A DNA stretch of 64,000 bases from positions 3,743,234 through 3,807,233 of the forward strand of contig NZ_CP096971.1 of the NCBI RefSeq assembly GCF_024758705.1. Reading direction: 5' to 3'. The stretch comes from Sphingomonas sp. SUN019. Lineage in GTDB: Bacteria > Pseudomonadota > Alphaproteobacteria > Sphingomonadales > Sphingomonadaceae. Both the position numbers and the translations under genes were made by a program. The stretch's first letter is position 1, and every line of letters begins with the position of its first letter. Below are positions 18,443 to 26,735 of this stretch, piece by piece. The notes beneath the pieces were generated by a model. That model had not been told where the DNA came from. It saw only the letters and a program-made list of their open reading frames with translations, and searched no databases.

Positions 18443-19406
18443 AACGCTGGAAATCGGCGAGCTGCCCGATCCGGTGGCTGGCCCCGGTGAGGTCGTCGTC
18501 GCGATCAAGGCGTGCGCGATCAACTTCCCCGACGTGCTGGTGATCGAGGACAAATATCAATTCAAGCCGCAGCGGCCGTTCGCGCCCGGCGGCGAGGTGT
18601 CTGGCGTGGTCGAGAGCGTGGGCGAGGGCGTGACCGCGTTCACGCCGGGCGACCGCGTGATGGGCAATACCGGGATGGGCGGCCTCAGCGAAAAGGTGCT
18701 GTTCAAAGAGGCGGCGCTCTATCCGATCCCGGCCGAGCGCAGCTTCGAGGAAGGCGCTTCGATGCTGCTGACCTATGGCACGACGATCCATGCGTTGGTC
18801 GATCGCGGGCATATCGCGGAGGGCGATGCGCTGCTGGTGCTGGGCGCGGCGGGCGGCGTTGGGCTGGCGGCAGTGGAACTGGGCAAGGCGTTCGGCGCGC
18901 GCGTCGTCGCGGCGGTGTCGAGCGAGGAAAAGGCGCAGGCGGCGCGTGATGCGGGCGCGGACGAAACGATCATCTATGGCCGCGGGCCGTTTTCGAAGGA
19001 CGAATCCAAGGCGCTGGCGGAGGCGTTCAAGGAGAAGGGCGGGAAGGACGGATATCAACTCGTCTATGACGCGGTCGGCGGCGACTATGCCGAACCGGCG
19101 CTGCGGTCGATCGGGTGGGAGGGGCGGTACCTAGTGATCGGTTTCCCCGCGGGCATCCCGAAGCTGCCGCTGAACCTGACGCTGCTGAAGAGCTGCGACG
19201 TGTGCGGCGTGTTCTGGGGCGCGTATGCCGCGCGCGAGCCGGTGAAGAACCGCGCCAACATCCAGCGGCTGTTCGACCTGTGGGGAGAGGGCAAGATCGC
19301 GCCGCGCGTGACCGAGGTCTTCCCGTTCGAACGCGGCGGCGACGCGATCGCCAAGATGGCGGCGCGCGGCGCGATCGGGAAACTGGTGGTGCGGGTGGCG
19401 GAGTGA
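18405..19406 (+). CDS. NADPH:quinone oxidoreductase (MDR family)
   Basis: Zinc-independent medium-chain dehydrogenase/reductase, 333 aa, likely reducing quinones or alpha,beta-unsaturated carbonyls with NADPH. The GroES-like N-terminal domain includes [16 protein letters not shown] and [16 protein letters not shown]; the nucleotide site is [18 protein letters not shown]. The start ATG 18405 has GGGAGAGAG upstream and lies inside leuD, so it is coupled to it. Confidence 0.92.
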   Translation: MRALLSRAPGGPETLEIGELPDPVAGPGEVVVAIKACAINFPDVLVIEDKYQFKPQRPFAPGGEVSGVVESVGEGVTAFTPGDRVMGNTGMGGLSEKVLFKEAALYPIPAERSFEEGASMLLTYGTTIHALVDRGHIAEGDALLVLGAAGGVGLAAVELGKAFGARVVAAVSSEEKAQAARDAGADETIIYGRGPFSKDESKALAEAFKEKGGKDGYQLVYDAVGGDYAEPALRSIGWEGRYLVIGFPAGIPKLPLNLTLLKSCDVCGVFWGAYAAREPVKNRANIQRLFDLWGEGKIAPRVTEVFPFERGGDAIAKMAARGAIGKLVVRVAE

Positions 19407-19481
19407 CGCCGACCCGGTGACGGGCGTTGCGCGGCGCTTCGCGTACGCCTAACTCGGTGGGAGATATTCAACGGAGCTGCC

Positions 19482-19805
19482 ATGACGACTTTCGACGACC
19501 GCGAGCGCGCTTTCGAAACCAAGTTTGCGCGGGACGAGGAAATGGCGTTCCGCGTGATCGCGCGGCGCAACCGGTTGCTGGGGGCTTGGGCGGCGGGGCT
19601 GATGAAGCTGACGCCGGAGGAATCCGATTCCTACGCCAAGACGGTCGTCCATGCCGAATTCGACGAAGGCGGCGATGAGGATGTGGTGCGCAAGCTGATC
19701 GCGGACCTGAACGCGGCGGGCGTCGCGGCGGACGAGGCGCAGGTGCGGCAGGCGATGGAGGAGCAGACCGTCGCCGCGCGCCGTCAGCTGATGGAAGCGC
19801 AGTAA
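19482..19805 (+). CDS. F1FO-ATPase inhibitor zeta subunit (DUF1476)
   Basis: A 107-aa helical protein of the DUF1476 family, shown in Paracoccus and relatives to be the zeta subunit that blocks ATP hydrolysis by F1FO-ATP synthase. The N-terminal FDDRERAFETKFARDEEMAFR is the inhibitory region; RRNRLLGAWAAGLMKLT and a four-helix bundle follow. GGAG lies upstream of ATG 19482. Its stop overlaps the bolA start, putting an energy regulator in an operon with BolA and glutaredoxin. Confidence 0.93.
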   Translation: MTTFDDRERAFETKFARDEEMAFRVIARRNRLLGAWAAGLMKLTPEESDSYAKTVVHAEFDEGGDEDVVRKLIADLNAAGVAADEAQVRQAMEEQTVAARRQLMEAQ

Positions 19806-20038
19806 TGCCGATGGCGGCCGACGAGATCGAGACGCTGATCCGCACCGGCATTCCCGACGCGACGGTGGAGATCACCGACCTGGCGGGCGACGGCGACCAT
19901 TATGCGGCGAAGGTCACCGCTGCGTCGTTCGCGGGGATGCCGCGGGTTAAGCAGCACCAGGCTGTCTACGCCGCGCTCGGCGGGCGGATGGGCGGCGTGC
20001 TGCACGCATTGCAACTGACCACCGCCGTCCCGAAATAG
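19805..20038 (+). CDS. BolA family protein
   Basis: A 77-aa BolA-like protein. These proteins form [2Fe-2S]-bridged complexes with CGFS glutaredoxins and take part in iron-sulfur cluster handling. The KH-like core HYAAKVTAASFAGMPRVKQHQAVYAALG includes the conserved cluster-ligand His of the R(V)xxHQ region. The gene precedes the CGFS glutaredoxin by 32 bp, the usual partner arrangement. Confidence 0.92.
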   Translation: MPMAADEIETLIRTGIPDATVEITDLAGDGDHYAAKVTAASFAGMPRVKQHQAVYAALGGRMGGVLHALQLTTAVPK

Positions 20039-20070
20039 CCCTGACAAAGATTTTCGCGAGGGATTAAGCG

Positions 20071-20394
20071 ATGAGCGACGATGCAAACGACCGGATCGAA
20101 GCGGTCGTGAAGAACAACAACGTGGTGCTGTTCATGAAGGGCAGCCCGCTGTTTCCGCAATGCGGCTTTTCCAGCCGCGCGATCGCGATCCTGGACCAGC
20201 TGAACGTCGATTATGAAAGTGTCGACGTGCTGCAGGATCAGGGGATCCGTCAGGGCATCAAGGCCTATTCGGACTGGCCGACGATCCCGCAATTGTATGT
20301 TGGCGGCGAGTTCGTCGGCGGCAGCGACATCATGATGGAAATGTACGAAAGCGGCGAGCTGGCCGAGCTGTTCCAGGGCGCGAAGCAGGCCTGA
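20071..20394 (+). CDS. grxD: monothiol glutaredoxin, Grx4/GrxD type
   Basis: CGFS-type monothiol glutaredoxin, 107 aa, which binds a [2Fe-2S] cluster with glutathione and delivers it with BolA. CGFS starts at Cys31 in [11 protein letters not shown]. The glutathione-binding [19 protein letters not shown] is complete. Last gene of the zeta-bolA-grxD operon, with a strong hairpin downstream. Confidence 0.97.
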   Translation: MSDDANDRIEAVVKNNNVVLFMKGSPLFPQCGFSSRAIAILDQLNVDYESVDVLQDQGIRQGIKAYSDWPTIPQLYVGGEFVGGSDIMMEMYESGELAELFQGAKQA

Positions 20395-20415
20395 CTTTCT
20401 TGGAGGCACCGGGTG

Positions 20416-20459
20416 CGGGCGGGGCGTCGCGAGATCGAAGAGAGCGACGCACCCGCCCG
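20416..20459 (+). terminator. stem-loop after grxD
   Basis: CGGGCGGGGCGTCGC (20416-20430) pairs with GCGACGCACCCGCCCG (20444-20459) with one bulge and a 13-nt loop, 22 bp after the grxD stop. There is no T-run, as is usual in GC-rich genomes, so it could act as a factor-assisted terminator or mRNA-stabilising stem. Confidence 0.55.
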
Positions 20460-20631
20460 GCTGAAGCGTAACCACGCTCGGTGCGACGGACATGATGCAG
20501 GGCGTGTGCCAACGCTGCGGCGTGACGGATTTGCTGGGTTTCGCTGGTTAACGCCTGACCGTGACATCGTCCGCCTGTAAGTTTTCCCGACATCTTCTTT
20601 CAAACACAGCCCCGGCGACGCGCTGCCTCTA

Positions 20632-20670
20632 TTGACTACGTCCGTAATCGATGAGATTACAGTCGTAGTC
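20632..20670 (+). promoter_or_regulatory. BlaI-type operator dyad overlapping the promoter
   Basis: Inverted repeat GACTACGTCCGTAAT (20634-20648) and ATTACAGTCGTAGTC (20656-20670), 13 of 15 pairs matching, separated by 7 bp. It is superimposed on a -35 TTGACT (20632-20637) and a -10-like GATTAC (20655-20660) with 17-bp spacing, just before the SD AGGAG (20674-20678) of the repressor. This geometry fits autorepression by a BlaI/MecI dimer, whose operators contain TAC/GTA half-sites. Confidence 0.7.
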
Positions 20671-20686
20671 ATTAGGAGAGCGAATC

Positions 20687-21055
20687 GTGGCCGAACGCAT
20701 CAGCGACGCCGAACATGCGGTGATGGAGGTGCTGTGGGACGACAGCCCGTTGACCGCGCAGGACGTGGCGGAACGCGTCGACCCGGCACGCGGCTGGAGC
20801 GCCAACACAGTCAAGACATTGCTCGGGCGGCTCCTCGCCAAGAATGCGATTCGACATGAGGAGGATGGGCGGCGGTATCTCTATCGCCCGGCGGTGCAGC
20901 GCGGCGATTATGTCGCCGGCGAGTCGCGGCGGCTGATCGACCGGTTGTTCGGCGGCAAGCTGACGCCGCTGGTCGCGCACCTCGCCGAGCGCGATGATTT
21001 GACCGCGCAGGACATCGCCGAGATCGAGGCGCTGCTGAAGGATTTGAAACAATGA
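20687..21055 (+). CDS. BlaI/MecI/CopY family transcriptional repressor
   Basis: A 122-aa winged-helix repressor of the Penicillinase_R family. The N-terminal DNA-binding part (SDAEHAVMEVLWDDSPLTAQDV, helix SANTVKTLLGRLLAKNAI, wing EDGRRYLYRP) is followed by a dimerisation helix region. GTG 20687 has AGGAG 8-12 bp upstream. The stop overlaps the start of the M56 peptidase, whose family members sense a signal and inactivate BlaI. The operator is right upstream. No beta-lactamase gene is next to it. Confidence 0.95.
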   Translation: MAERISDAEHAVMEVLWDDSPLTAQDVAERVDPARGWSANTVKTLLGRLLAKNAIRHEEDGRRYLYRPAVQRGDYVAGESRRLIDRLFGGKLTPLVAHLAERDDLTAQDIAEIEALLKDLKQ

Positions 21056-22680
21056 GCGGGGCGGGGATCGCCTGGGCGATCGAGGCCCTGATTGCTTCGG
21101 CGCTGCTCATCGCGCTCGTGCTGCTGATCCGCGCGCCGGTGCGCCGGACGTTCGGCCCGCAAGTGGCCTATGCGCTGTGGGCGCTGCCGGTGTTGCGGCT
21201 CGCGTTGCCGCCGCTGCCGTCGGGGTGGCGCGAGGGCGTCGCTGCGCCGATCACGCCGCTGTCGCAGGTGGGGGAACAGGTGACGGTCTTCATCGCGCCG
21301 GTCGCCGCCGACACTGCCGCGGCGAGCAGCAGTCCGATCTCCGGGGCGACCGTAGCGGCGCTATGGGCGGTGGGCGCAGCGGCGTTCCTGCTGTGGCATC
21401 TGGCGCGCTATTGGGGCTTCAAGCGGCGGTTGCTGGCGCAGGCGACCGAGACCGATCGGGTCGACGGCGTGACGATCGTCGAGAGCGCCGCCGCCGCCGG
21501 GCCGCTGGCGTTCGGCGTCGCGCGCCGTTTCGTCGCGTTTCCGCGCGACTTCGCGGCGCGTTATGATGCGAACGAACGCGACCTCGCGCTGGCGCATGAG
21601 CTTGGGCATCACGCGCGCGGTGATCTGATCGCGAACTGGGTCGCGCTGGCGGTGCTGGCGCTGCATTGGTTCAACCCGCTGGCGTGGGTCGCTTTCCATA
21701 CGTTTCGCGCGGATCAGGAGATGGCGAACGACGCGCGCGTGCTGGCCGGGCGCGGTGCCGCGGACCGTCACGCTTATGCCTGCGCGATCGTAAAGGCCGC
21801 GCACGGCGGCGTGATCTCTGCCGCGTGCCACCTCCATACCATCAACGCCTTGAAGGGGAGATTGAGGATGCTGCGTACGGACAGGACGACACGTGGACGC
21901 GTGCTGGCGGGCATGGCGGGGGTAACGGCGCTGACGCTAGCGGCGCTGGGCGTCACCGCATCGGGCACGCAGGCGGCGGAGACGATCCGCGATGCGGTGG
22001 GGGTCGATCTGGCGCAACTGGATGCGCCGCCCATTCCGCCCGCCCCCGTTGCGTCGGGCGAACGGCGTCACCGCGTCGTGATCGTGCAGGACGGGAAGAC
22101 CCGCACCTATGAGGGCGCGGCGGCCGATGCCTATGTTGCGGCCAATCCGGTCCAGCTTCCTCCGGTCCCGCCGGTACCGCCGATGCCATCGCCGCCGCCG
22201 GTCACTGCCGCGCCGCCAGCGCCACCGGTTCCCCCCGTACCGCCGGTTCCGCCGCAGGTGTATAGCCCCGATGGCGTGAAGATCGCCGTGGCGACCGTCA
22301 CCTCGCAGAATTGCGATCGTGACGCGAGCGGCCGGATCCGGGGCCGGAACATGATCGTCCGCTCCAGCCGCGACGGGAACAGTGCAATGGTCATCTGCAC
22401 CGACCGGATCGAGCGGATGGCGCGAGATGCGGCGCGGTCGGGCGAAGCGGCGGCGCGATCAGCCGAAGCGGCTGCACGCCAGGCGGCGCTGGTGTCGGTC
22501 GACGCCGCGCGCATCCGGCGCGACGCGATGCGTTCCGCGATCGAGGGAATGCGCGCGACCCGCGCGAGCATGGCGAACAATCGCGCGCTGCCCGAAGAGG
22601 CGCGGCGCGAAGCGTGCGACGACATCGACGCGGCGATTGCGGATATGGAGCGCGAGGCCGAGCACGGCGACGAAGCATAA
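21052..22680 (+). CDS. M56 family metallopeptidase, BlaR1-like sensor
   Basis: Membrane zinc peptidase of 542 aa. Several N-terminal transmembrane segments (from WAIEALIASALLIALVLLI) flank the cytosolic protease site HELGHHA, with H182-E183-H186, and the helix FRADQEMANDARVLAG carrying the third ligand region. A further transmembrane segment is near residues 283-303. The periplasmic part is unusual: no penicillin-binding sensor domain with SxxK/SxN/KTG is visible. Instead there is a Pro/Val-rich stretch (about 363-405) and a long Ala/Arg-rich helical tail. The signal sensed is therefore probably not a beta-lactam. Confidence 0.9.
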   Translation: MSGAGIAWAIEALIASALLIALVLLIRAPVRRTFGPQVAYALWALPVLRLALPPLPSGWREGVAAPITPLSQVGEQVTVFIAPVAADTAAASSSPISGATVAALWAVGAAAFLLWHLARYWGFKRRLLAQATETDRVDGVTIVESAAAAGPLAFGVARRFVAFPRDFAARYDANERDLALAHELGHHARGDLIANWVALAVLALHWFNPLAWVAFHTFRADQEMANDARVLAGRGAADRHAYACAIVKAAHGGVISAACHLHTINALKGRLRMLRTDRTTRGRVLAGMAGVTALTLAALGVTASGTQAAETIRDAVGVDLAQLDAPPIPPAPVASGERRHRVVIVQDGKTRTYEGAAADAYVAANPVQLPPVPPVPPMPSPPPVTAAPPAPPVPPVPPVPPQVYSPDGVKIAVATVTSQNCDRDASGRIRGRNMIVRSSRDGNSAMVICTDRIERMARDAARSGEAAARSAEAAARQAALVSVDAARIRRDAMRSAIEGMRATRASMANNRALPEEARREACDDIDAAIADMEREAEHGDEA

Positions 22681-22782
22681 GTTCAGCGCATAAGTTCAGT
22701 TCGGGGAGGAGGGGTCCGGTCGCCATGCGGCAAGCGTGGGACCGGCCTTGCTTTACCAAGAGGTAGCGGCCATTTCGCACGC

Positions 22783-23640
22783 ATGGACGAGCCGCAGACC
22801 GGAACCCCGATCCAGCTCGAACCGCTGGTCACCCGTATCCTCGCACCCAACCCGTCGCCGTTCACTTTTACCGGCACGCAGACGCACATCGTCGGCACGC
22901 ATGATCTCGCGATCATCGATCCGGGTCCGGCGGACGAGGCGCACCACGCCGCGCTGATCGCCGCAATCGCGGGCCGCCCGGTTACCGCAATCGTCATCAC
23001 GCACCACCACCGCGATCATTCCCCCGGCGCGATCCGGTTGAAGCAGGAGACCGGCGCGCCGGTCGTCGGGGCTGCGTCGTTCCATCTTTCGGACGACGGG
23101 CCGCGCGCCGATGCCGCGTTCGATGCGCTCTACGCCCCCGAGCGCGTGCTGAGCGAGGGCGATAGGGTGTCCGGCGACGGCTGGACGCTGGAGGCGATCG
23201 CGACGCCGGGGCATACCTCCAACCACCTCGCCTTCGCGCTGCCGGAAACGCGCGCGCTGTTTTCGGGCGATCACGTGATGGGCTGGTCGACCAGCGTCGT
23301 GTCGCCCCCCGACGGCGACATGACCGCGTATATGGCGAGCCTAGAAAAGCTGATGGGACGCGACGACCGCGTTTATTACCCCGGCCACGGCGACGCGATC
23401 GACCGTCCGCAGCGGCTGGTGCGCGGGCTGCTCGGGCACCGCAAGCAGCGTGAAGGGCAGATATTGCGGCTGCTGAAGGCGGGGACGCACGCGATCCCGG
23501 CGATGGTCGAGACGATGTACGTCGGGGTCGACAAGCGGCTGTACCCCGCGGCGGAGCGATCGGTGCTGGCGCATCTGATCGATCTGGAGCGGCGCGAACT
23601 GGTGGTGGCGGACGGCGCAGACTGGCGTGCGCGTGGCTGA
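22783..23640 (+). CDS. MBL-fold hydrolase with C-terminal winged helix (LACTB2-like)
   Basis: Metallo-beta-lactamase superfamily protein of 285 aa, similar to LACTB2-type proteins (some are nucleases, others esterases). The zinc motif is THHHRDHSPGA, followed by TPGHTSNHLAF, the Asp in FSGDHVMGW and His in YYPGHGDA. The C-terminal 60 residues (GHRKQREGQILRLLKAGTH onward) form the winged-helix domain typical of this subgroup. Its stop overlaps the next gene. Confidence 0.9.
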   Translation: MDEPQTGTPIQLEPLVTRILAPNPSPFTFTGTQTHIVGTHDLAIIDPGPADEAHHAALIAAIAGRPVTAIVITHHHRDHSPGAIRLKQETGAPVVGAASFHLSDDGPRADAAFDALYAPERVLSEGDRVSGDGWTLEAIATPGHTSNHLAFALPETRALFSGDHVMGWSTSVVSPPDGDMTAYMASLEKLMGRDDRVYYPGHGDAIDRPQRLVRGLLGHRKQREGQILRLLKAGTHAIPAMVETMYVGVDKRLYPAAERSVLAHLIDLERRELVVADGADWRARG

Positions 23641-24349
23641 TCCGACCGCGGCGCATAGCGGCATTGCAAAGGCGGTCGCGGGGCTGGTGCTGCTGGCGGT
23701 CGTCGTGGTCGCGATTGTGGTCGGCTATCGCACGTGGACCGAACGCTACACCGTCACGGTCGAAAGGGAGCGAAGCGGGGTTGCGGTCGCGCAAGTCGTC
23801 GCCGCCACCCTGTCGAAGGCGGGCGACCTGCGCGTCAGCCGTTTGTCGGGCACCGTGCAGGGCGTCGGCTCCGATACGCGCGGGTTCGGGATGCTGACGT
23901 CGCAGCGCGTGATCAAGGCCCCGTTCGAGGTGAATTACTTCGTCGACGTCGGCACGCTGACCCCACGCGATTTCCGCTACGACGAGGCGCGCAAGGTGCT
24001 CCTGGTCGATGCGCCTGACGTTCGCGTGGAGCGGGCGAACGTCGACGAGGCGAAGACATACATCGATCAGACCAGCGGCGTGTTCGTCACGCGCGCCGCG
24101 ATGACGGCGATGCAGCGGCAGGCGTCGGCCGCTGCAACCCGCGTCGCGGCGGATGAGGCGCGCAAGCCCGAAAACATCGCCGCCGCCAGGAACAACGCGC
24201 GCGCCGCGATCGCCGCTCTGTTCGCCGCCCCGCTGGCTGCGGCGGGGCTGGACGCGACCGTCGAGGTGCGTTTTGCCGACGATCCGGTGGAGGGCGGCGA
24301 ACGCTGGGACGTCAGCCGCTCGCTGGACGAAGTATTGCGCGATCAATAA
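23627..24349 (+). CDS. DUF4230 domain-containing membrane-anchored protein
   Basis: A 240-aa protein with one N-terminal transmembrane helix (GLVLLAVVVVAIVVGYR) and a periplasmic DUF4230 domain, family function unknown. It has typical DUF4230 sequence features: an initial beta-region with LSGTVQGVGSDTRGFGMLTSQRV, then FEVNYFVDVG, DARKVLLVDAPDV-like strands and a C-terminal helix. Two overlapping start choices exist (GTG 23627 and GTG 23633), both inside the end of the MBL gene, so it is translationally coupled. Confidence 0.82.
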   Translation: MRVADPTAAHSGIAKAVAGLVLLAVVVVAIVVGYRTWTERYTVTVERERSGVAVAQVVAATLSKAGDLRVSRLSGTVQGVGSDTRGFGMLTSQRVIKAPFEVNYFVDVGTLTPRDFRYDEARKVLLVDAPDVRVERANVDEAKTYIDQTSGVFVTRAAMTAMQRQASAAATRVAADEARKPENIAAARNNARAAIAALFAAPLAAAGLDATVEVRFADDPVEGGERWDVSRSLDEVLRDQ

Positions 24350-24358
24350 TTCCGCTGC

Positions 24359-25000
24359 CTACCCGGCCGAACGGTTGAACCAAGTGTAGCCCAGCCGCAA
24401 CCGGTTGGCCGATGCCGCCAGCGCGAGCATATTCAGCCCCGCGCCGTCATCGCGCTGGAGCGTGAGGGTGTAGCCGTCGAGCGTCCAGCGGCCGCCACCA
24501 TCGGGCCATTGGAACAGAGAATCCGGTGGATACGGTCCCCAGTCCGCGACGAGATCGGGCATGGCGATCAGCCCCAGCAGCCCACCCGATGTTGCAAACC
24601 GCTCCCCGGACGAAAAGGTGATCCGCGGGCGGTCGCTGGCGCTCGCCTCGCGGGTCCAGGTGCCGATCAGGCGGAGGTCGGCTTGCCGATCCGGGAGCCG
24701 AAGGAAGGGCTTGCCGTCTTCGCCGATGATCGAGTCCTGCATGTACCGGAACGCGATCGCGCCTTGCGGGCGTTCGACGGTGATGCGGTCGCCATCGCGG
24801 TGCCAGCGGCCCCAGAAGGACGGGTTCTTCTGCTCGTCGTGGCGGGAATCGCCGGTCAGTCCCTGGTCCGGCCAGTCGTAGCGGTAGCGCCCGTCGGCCA
24901 GAAGAATGTGCACGACCATATCGGTGCGATAGACGAGCCCCTGCACGGCGATCGCCAGTCCGGTTTCGGATGCGGCGTAGATCCCAGAAGCGTCGTCCAT
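24359..25000 (-). CDS. hypothetical protein, 213 aa
   Basis: I do not recognise the family. The protein is soluble-looking, without signal or membrane segments. It is rich in Trp/Tyr/Gly beta-type sequence such as MVVHILLADGRYRYDW, FWGRWHRDGDRITVERPQG and RWTLDGYTLTLQRDD. This resembles the repeated strands of a lipocalin-like or beta-barrel fold, which is only a suggestion. ATG 25000 has GGAGG 5 bp upstream, better than the GTG at 25021. It is convergent with DUF4230 and divergent from nadA. Confidence 0.75.
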   Translation of the reverse strand: MDDASGIYAASETGLAIAVQGLVYRTDMVVHILLADGRYRYDWPDQGLTGDSRHDEQKNPSFWGRWHRDGDRITVERPQGAIAFRYMQDSIIGEDGKPFLRLPDRQADLRLIGTWTREASASDRPRITFSSGERFATSGGLLGLIAMPDLVADWGPYPPDSLFQWPDGGGRWTLDGYTLTLQRDDGAGLNMLALAASANRLRLGYTWFNRSAG

Positions 25001-25067
25001 GCGTCCCTCCGCTGCCGTCACGAGGAAGGCCCGTGACGCGCACGATCCGCGATCCTATATACCGGCG

Positions 25068-26084
25068 ATGGACGCTCGCCTCAATCTGCCCGCCGCCGGC
25101 CTCGATCGCAGCCTCGATCTCCGGGCCGAAATCGATCGCCTCCGCAAGGAGCGCAATGCCGTGATCCTCGCGCATTATTATCAGAAGCCCGAGATTCAGG
25201 ATCTGGCGGATTTCGTCGGCGACAGTCTCGACCTGTCGAAGAAGGCGCAGGCGACCGACGCGGACGTGATCGCGTTCTGCGGCGTGCGGTTCATGGCGGA
25301 GACGGCGAAGATATTGTCGCCGGAGAAGATCGTCGTGCTGCCGGACATGGACGCTGGCTGTTCGCTGGAGGATTCATGTCCGCCGGACGAGTTTGCGGCG
25401 TTTCGCGCAAAGCATCCCAATCACATCGCGTTGACGTACATCAACTGTTCGACCGAGGTGAAGGCGCTCAGCGATATCATTGTCACGTCGTCATCGGCGG
25501 AAAAGATTTTGTCGCAATTGCCCGCGGACCAGAAGGTGATCTTTGGTCCCGATCGCAATCTGGGCGGATATCTGGTGCGCAAGACCGGACGCGAGATGCT
25601 GCTGTGGCCGGGCGTGTGCATCGTGCACGAAGCGTTCAGCGAAACCGAGCTGATGAAGCTGAAGGCGCAGCACCCCGGCGCGCCGGTGGTAGCGCATCCC
25701 GAATGCCCGCCGGTGATCCTGGATCATGCCGACTATATCGGATCGACCAGCGGTATTCTCGCTTATGCCAAGGATTTTCCCGGCGACACGCTGATCGTCG
25801 CGACCGAACCGCACATCATCCACCAGATGGAAAAGGCGCTGCCGACCAAACAGTTCATCGGCGCGCCGGGGGCGGACGGCAATTGCAACTGTAACATCTG
25901 CCCGTACATGGCGCTGAACACGCTGGAAAAACTCTACCTCGCGTTGCGCGACCTGACGCCGCGGATCGAGATCGAGGAAGGGCTGCGGCTGCGCGCGAAG
26001 AAGAGCCTCGACGCGATGCTGGCGATGGCGAGCGGGACGGTGGGAATGGGCGATCTGGGCCCCGCACCGGTCACGGGGGACTGA
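25068..26084 (+). CDS. nadA: quinolinate synthase A
   Basis: [4Fe-4S] enzyme that condenses iminoaspartate with dihydroxyacetone phosphate to quinolinate in NAD biosynthesis. The 338-aa protein has ILAHYYQKPEIQDLADFVGDSL near the N-terminus. The three cluster cysteines are expected in IAFCGVRFMAE, in the VCIVHEAF region and in the C-terminal CNCNICPYMALN. HPECPP and IGSTSGIL are also conserved. The partner nadB is not in the window. Confidence 0.96.
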   Translation: MDARLNLPAAGLDRSLDLRAEIDRLRKERNAVILAHYYQKPEIQDLADFVGDSLDLSKKAQATDADVIAFCGVRFMAETAKILSPEKIVVLPDMDAGCSLEDSCPPDEFAAFRAKHPNHIALTYINCSTEVKALSDIIVTSSSAEKILSQLPADQKVIFGPDRNLGGYLVRKTGREMLLWPGVCIVHEAFSETELMKLKAQHPGAPVVAHPECPPVILDHADYIGSTSGILAYAKDFPGDTLIVATEPHIIHQMEKALPTKQFIGAPGADGNCNCNICPYMALNTLEKLYLALRDLTPRIEIEEGLRLRAKKSLDAMLAMASGTVGMGDLGPAPVTGD

Positions 26085-26185
26085 GTTGCCGTCAGGCCCT
26101 GATCATCATGGCATGACGAAGGCATTTCAGGCCGACGCGCAATTTCGGGGTAGGCGAAGACGTGCTGCGATTATAGTTGATCGGC

Positions 26186-26554
26186 ATGAAACCAGAATTC
26201 GACATAGCGGTGGATGTGCCGCGTGATCTTGTCCGCATCACGATGCTTGGGTTCTTCGCCGCAGACGATATCGCGCGCTTCGTCGATGCGCGCGACCGGG
26301 CCGTCAGCCAGTTGAAATGTGGGCCGAACCAGCATTGCACGCTGGTCGACATACGCGGCATGGATATTCAGGCGCAGGAAAGCGTCTCGCGCTTTCAGTC
26401 GGTGCTGGCCGATCCGGCCAAGGCGTCCCGGCGGCTTGCCTTTGTCGTGGCGCGATCGCTTGCCAGAATGCAGGCCAAACGGGCGGCTGACAGCCGCGAT
26501 GCGGGCTATTTCGAAACGCTTGAAGACGCCGAAGCATGGCTGATGGAGAAATAG
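26186..26554 (+). CDS. hypothetical protein, possible STAS/SpoIIAA-like fold
   Basis: A 122-aa soluble protein. The alternation of strands and helices (FDIAVDVPRDLVRITMLGFF, HCTLVDIRGM, RRLAFVVARSLARM, then YFETLEDAEAWLM) resembles SpoIIAA/STAS-like proteins, but no catalytic motif is evident. ATG 26186 follows a short leader; an in-frame TTG at 26177 is less likely. It is monocistronic between nadA and the thiolase. Confidence 0.65.
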   Translation: MKPEFDIAVDVPRDLVRITMLGFFAADDIARFVDARDRAVSQLKCGPNQHCTLVDIRGMDIQAQESVSRFQSVLADPAKASRRLAFVVARSLARMQAKRAADSRDAGYFETLEDAEAWLMEK

Positions 26555-26674
26555 CAAAACGTCGCCCGATCAGCGCGCTTTCCTACAGGCCGACACCCGT
26601 GTTAGCTCATTGTCGGACGCTTGTTCTGACGCTCTTTCACATTGTCGGCGATGGTCGATCGAATGGCCCGTTTG

Positions 26675-26694
26675 GTGTGAACTTGTGTGAACTT
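26675..26694 (+). repeat. 20-bp tandem motif GTGTGAACTT x2, copy A
   Basis: GTGTGAACTTGTGTGAACTT, two tandem 10-mers, in the gap downstream of 26554. An identical 20-mer lies in the opposite orientation at 49269-49288. The flanks differ, apart from a shared GG a base after the motif. Confidence 0.7.
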
Positions 26695-26735
26695 TGGCCT
26701 TATCCGACGCGCGCTGGTTCGCAATCGAGCGTCGT

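Noticed and set aside
20492..20551. 19-aa frame MMQGVCQRCGVTDLLGFAG between grxD and the BlaI gene
   Set aside because: Too short to support without conservation. The CxxC is suggestive, but no SD is visible.
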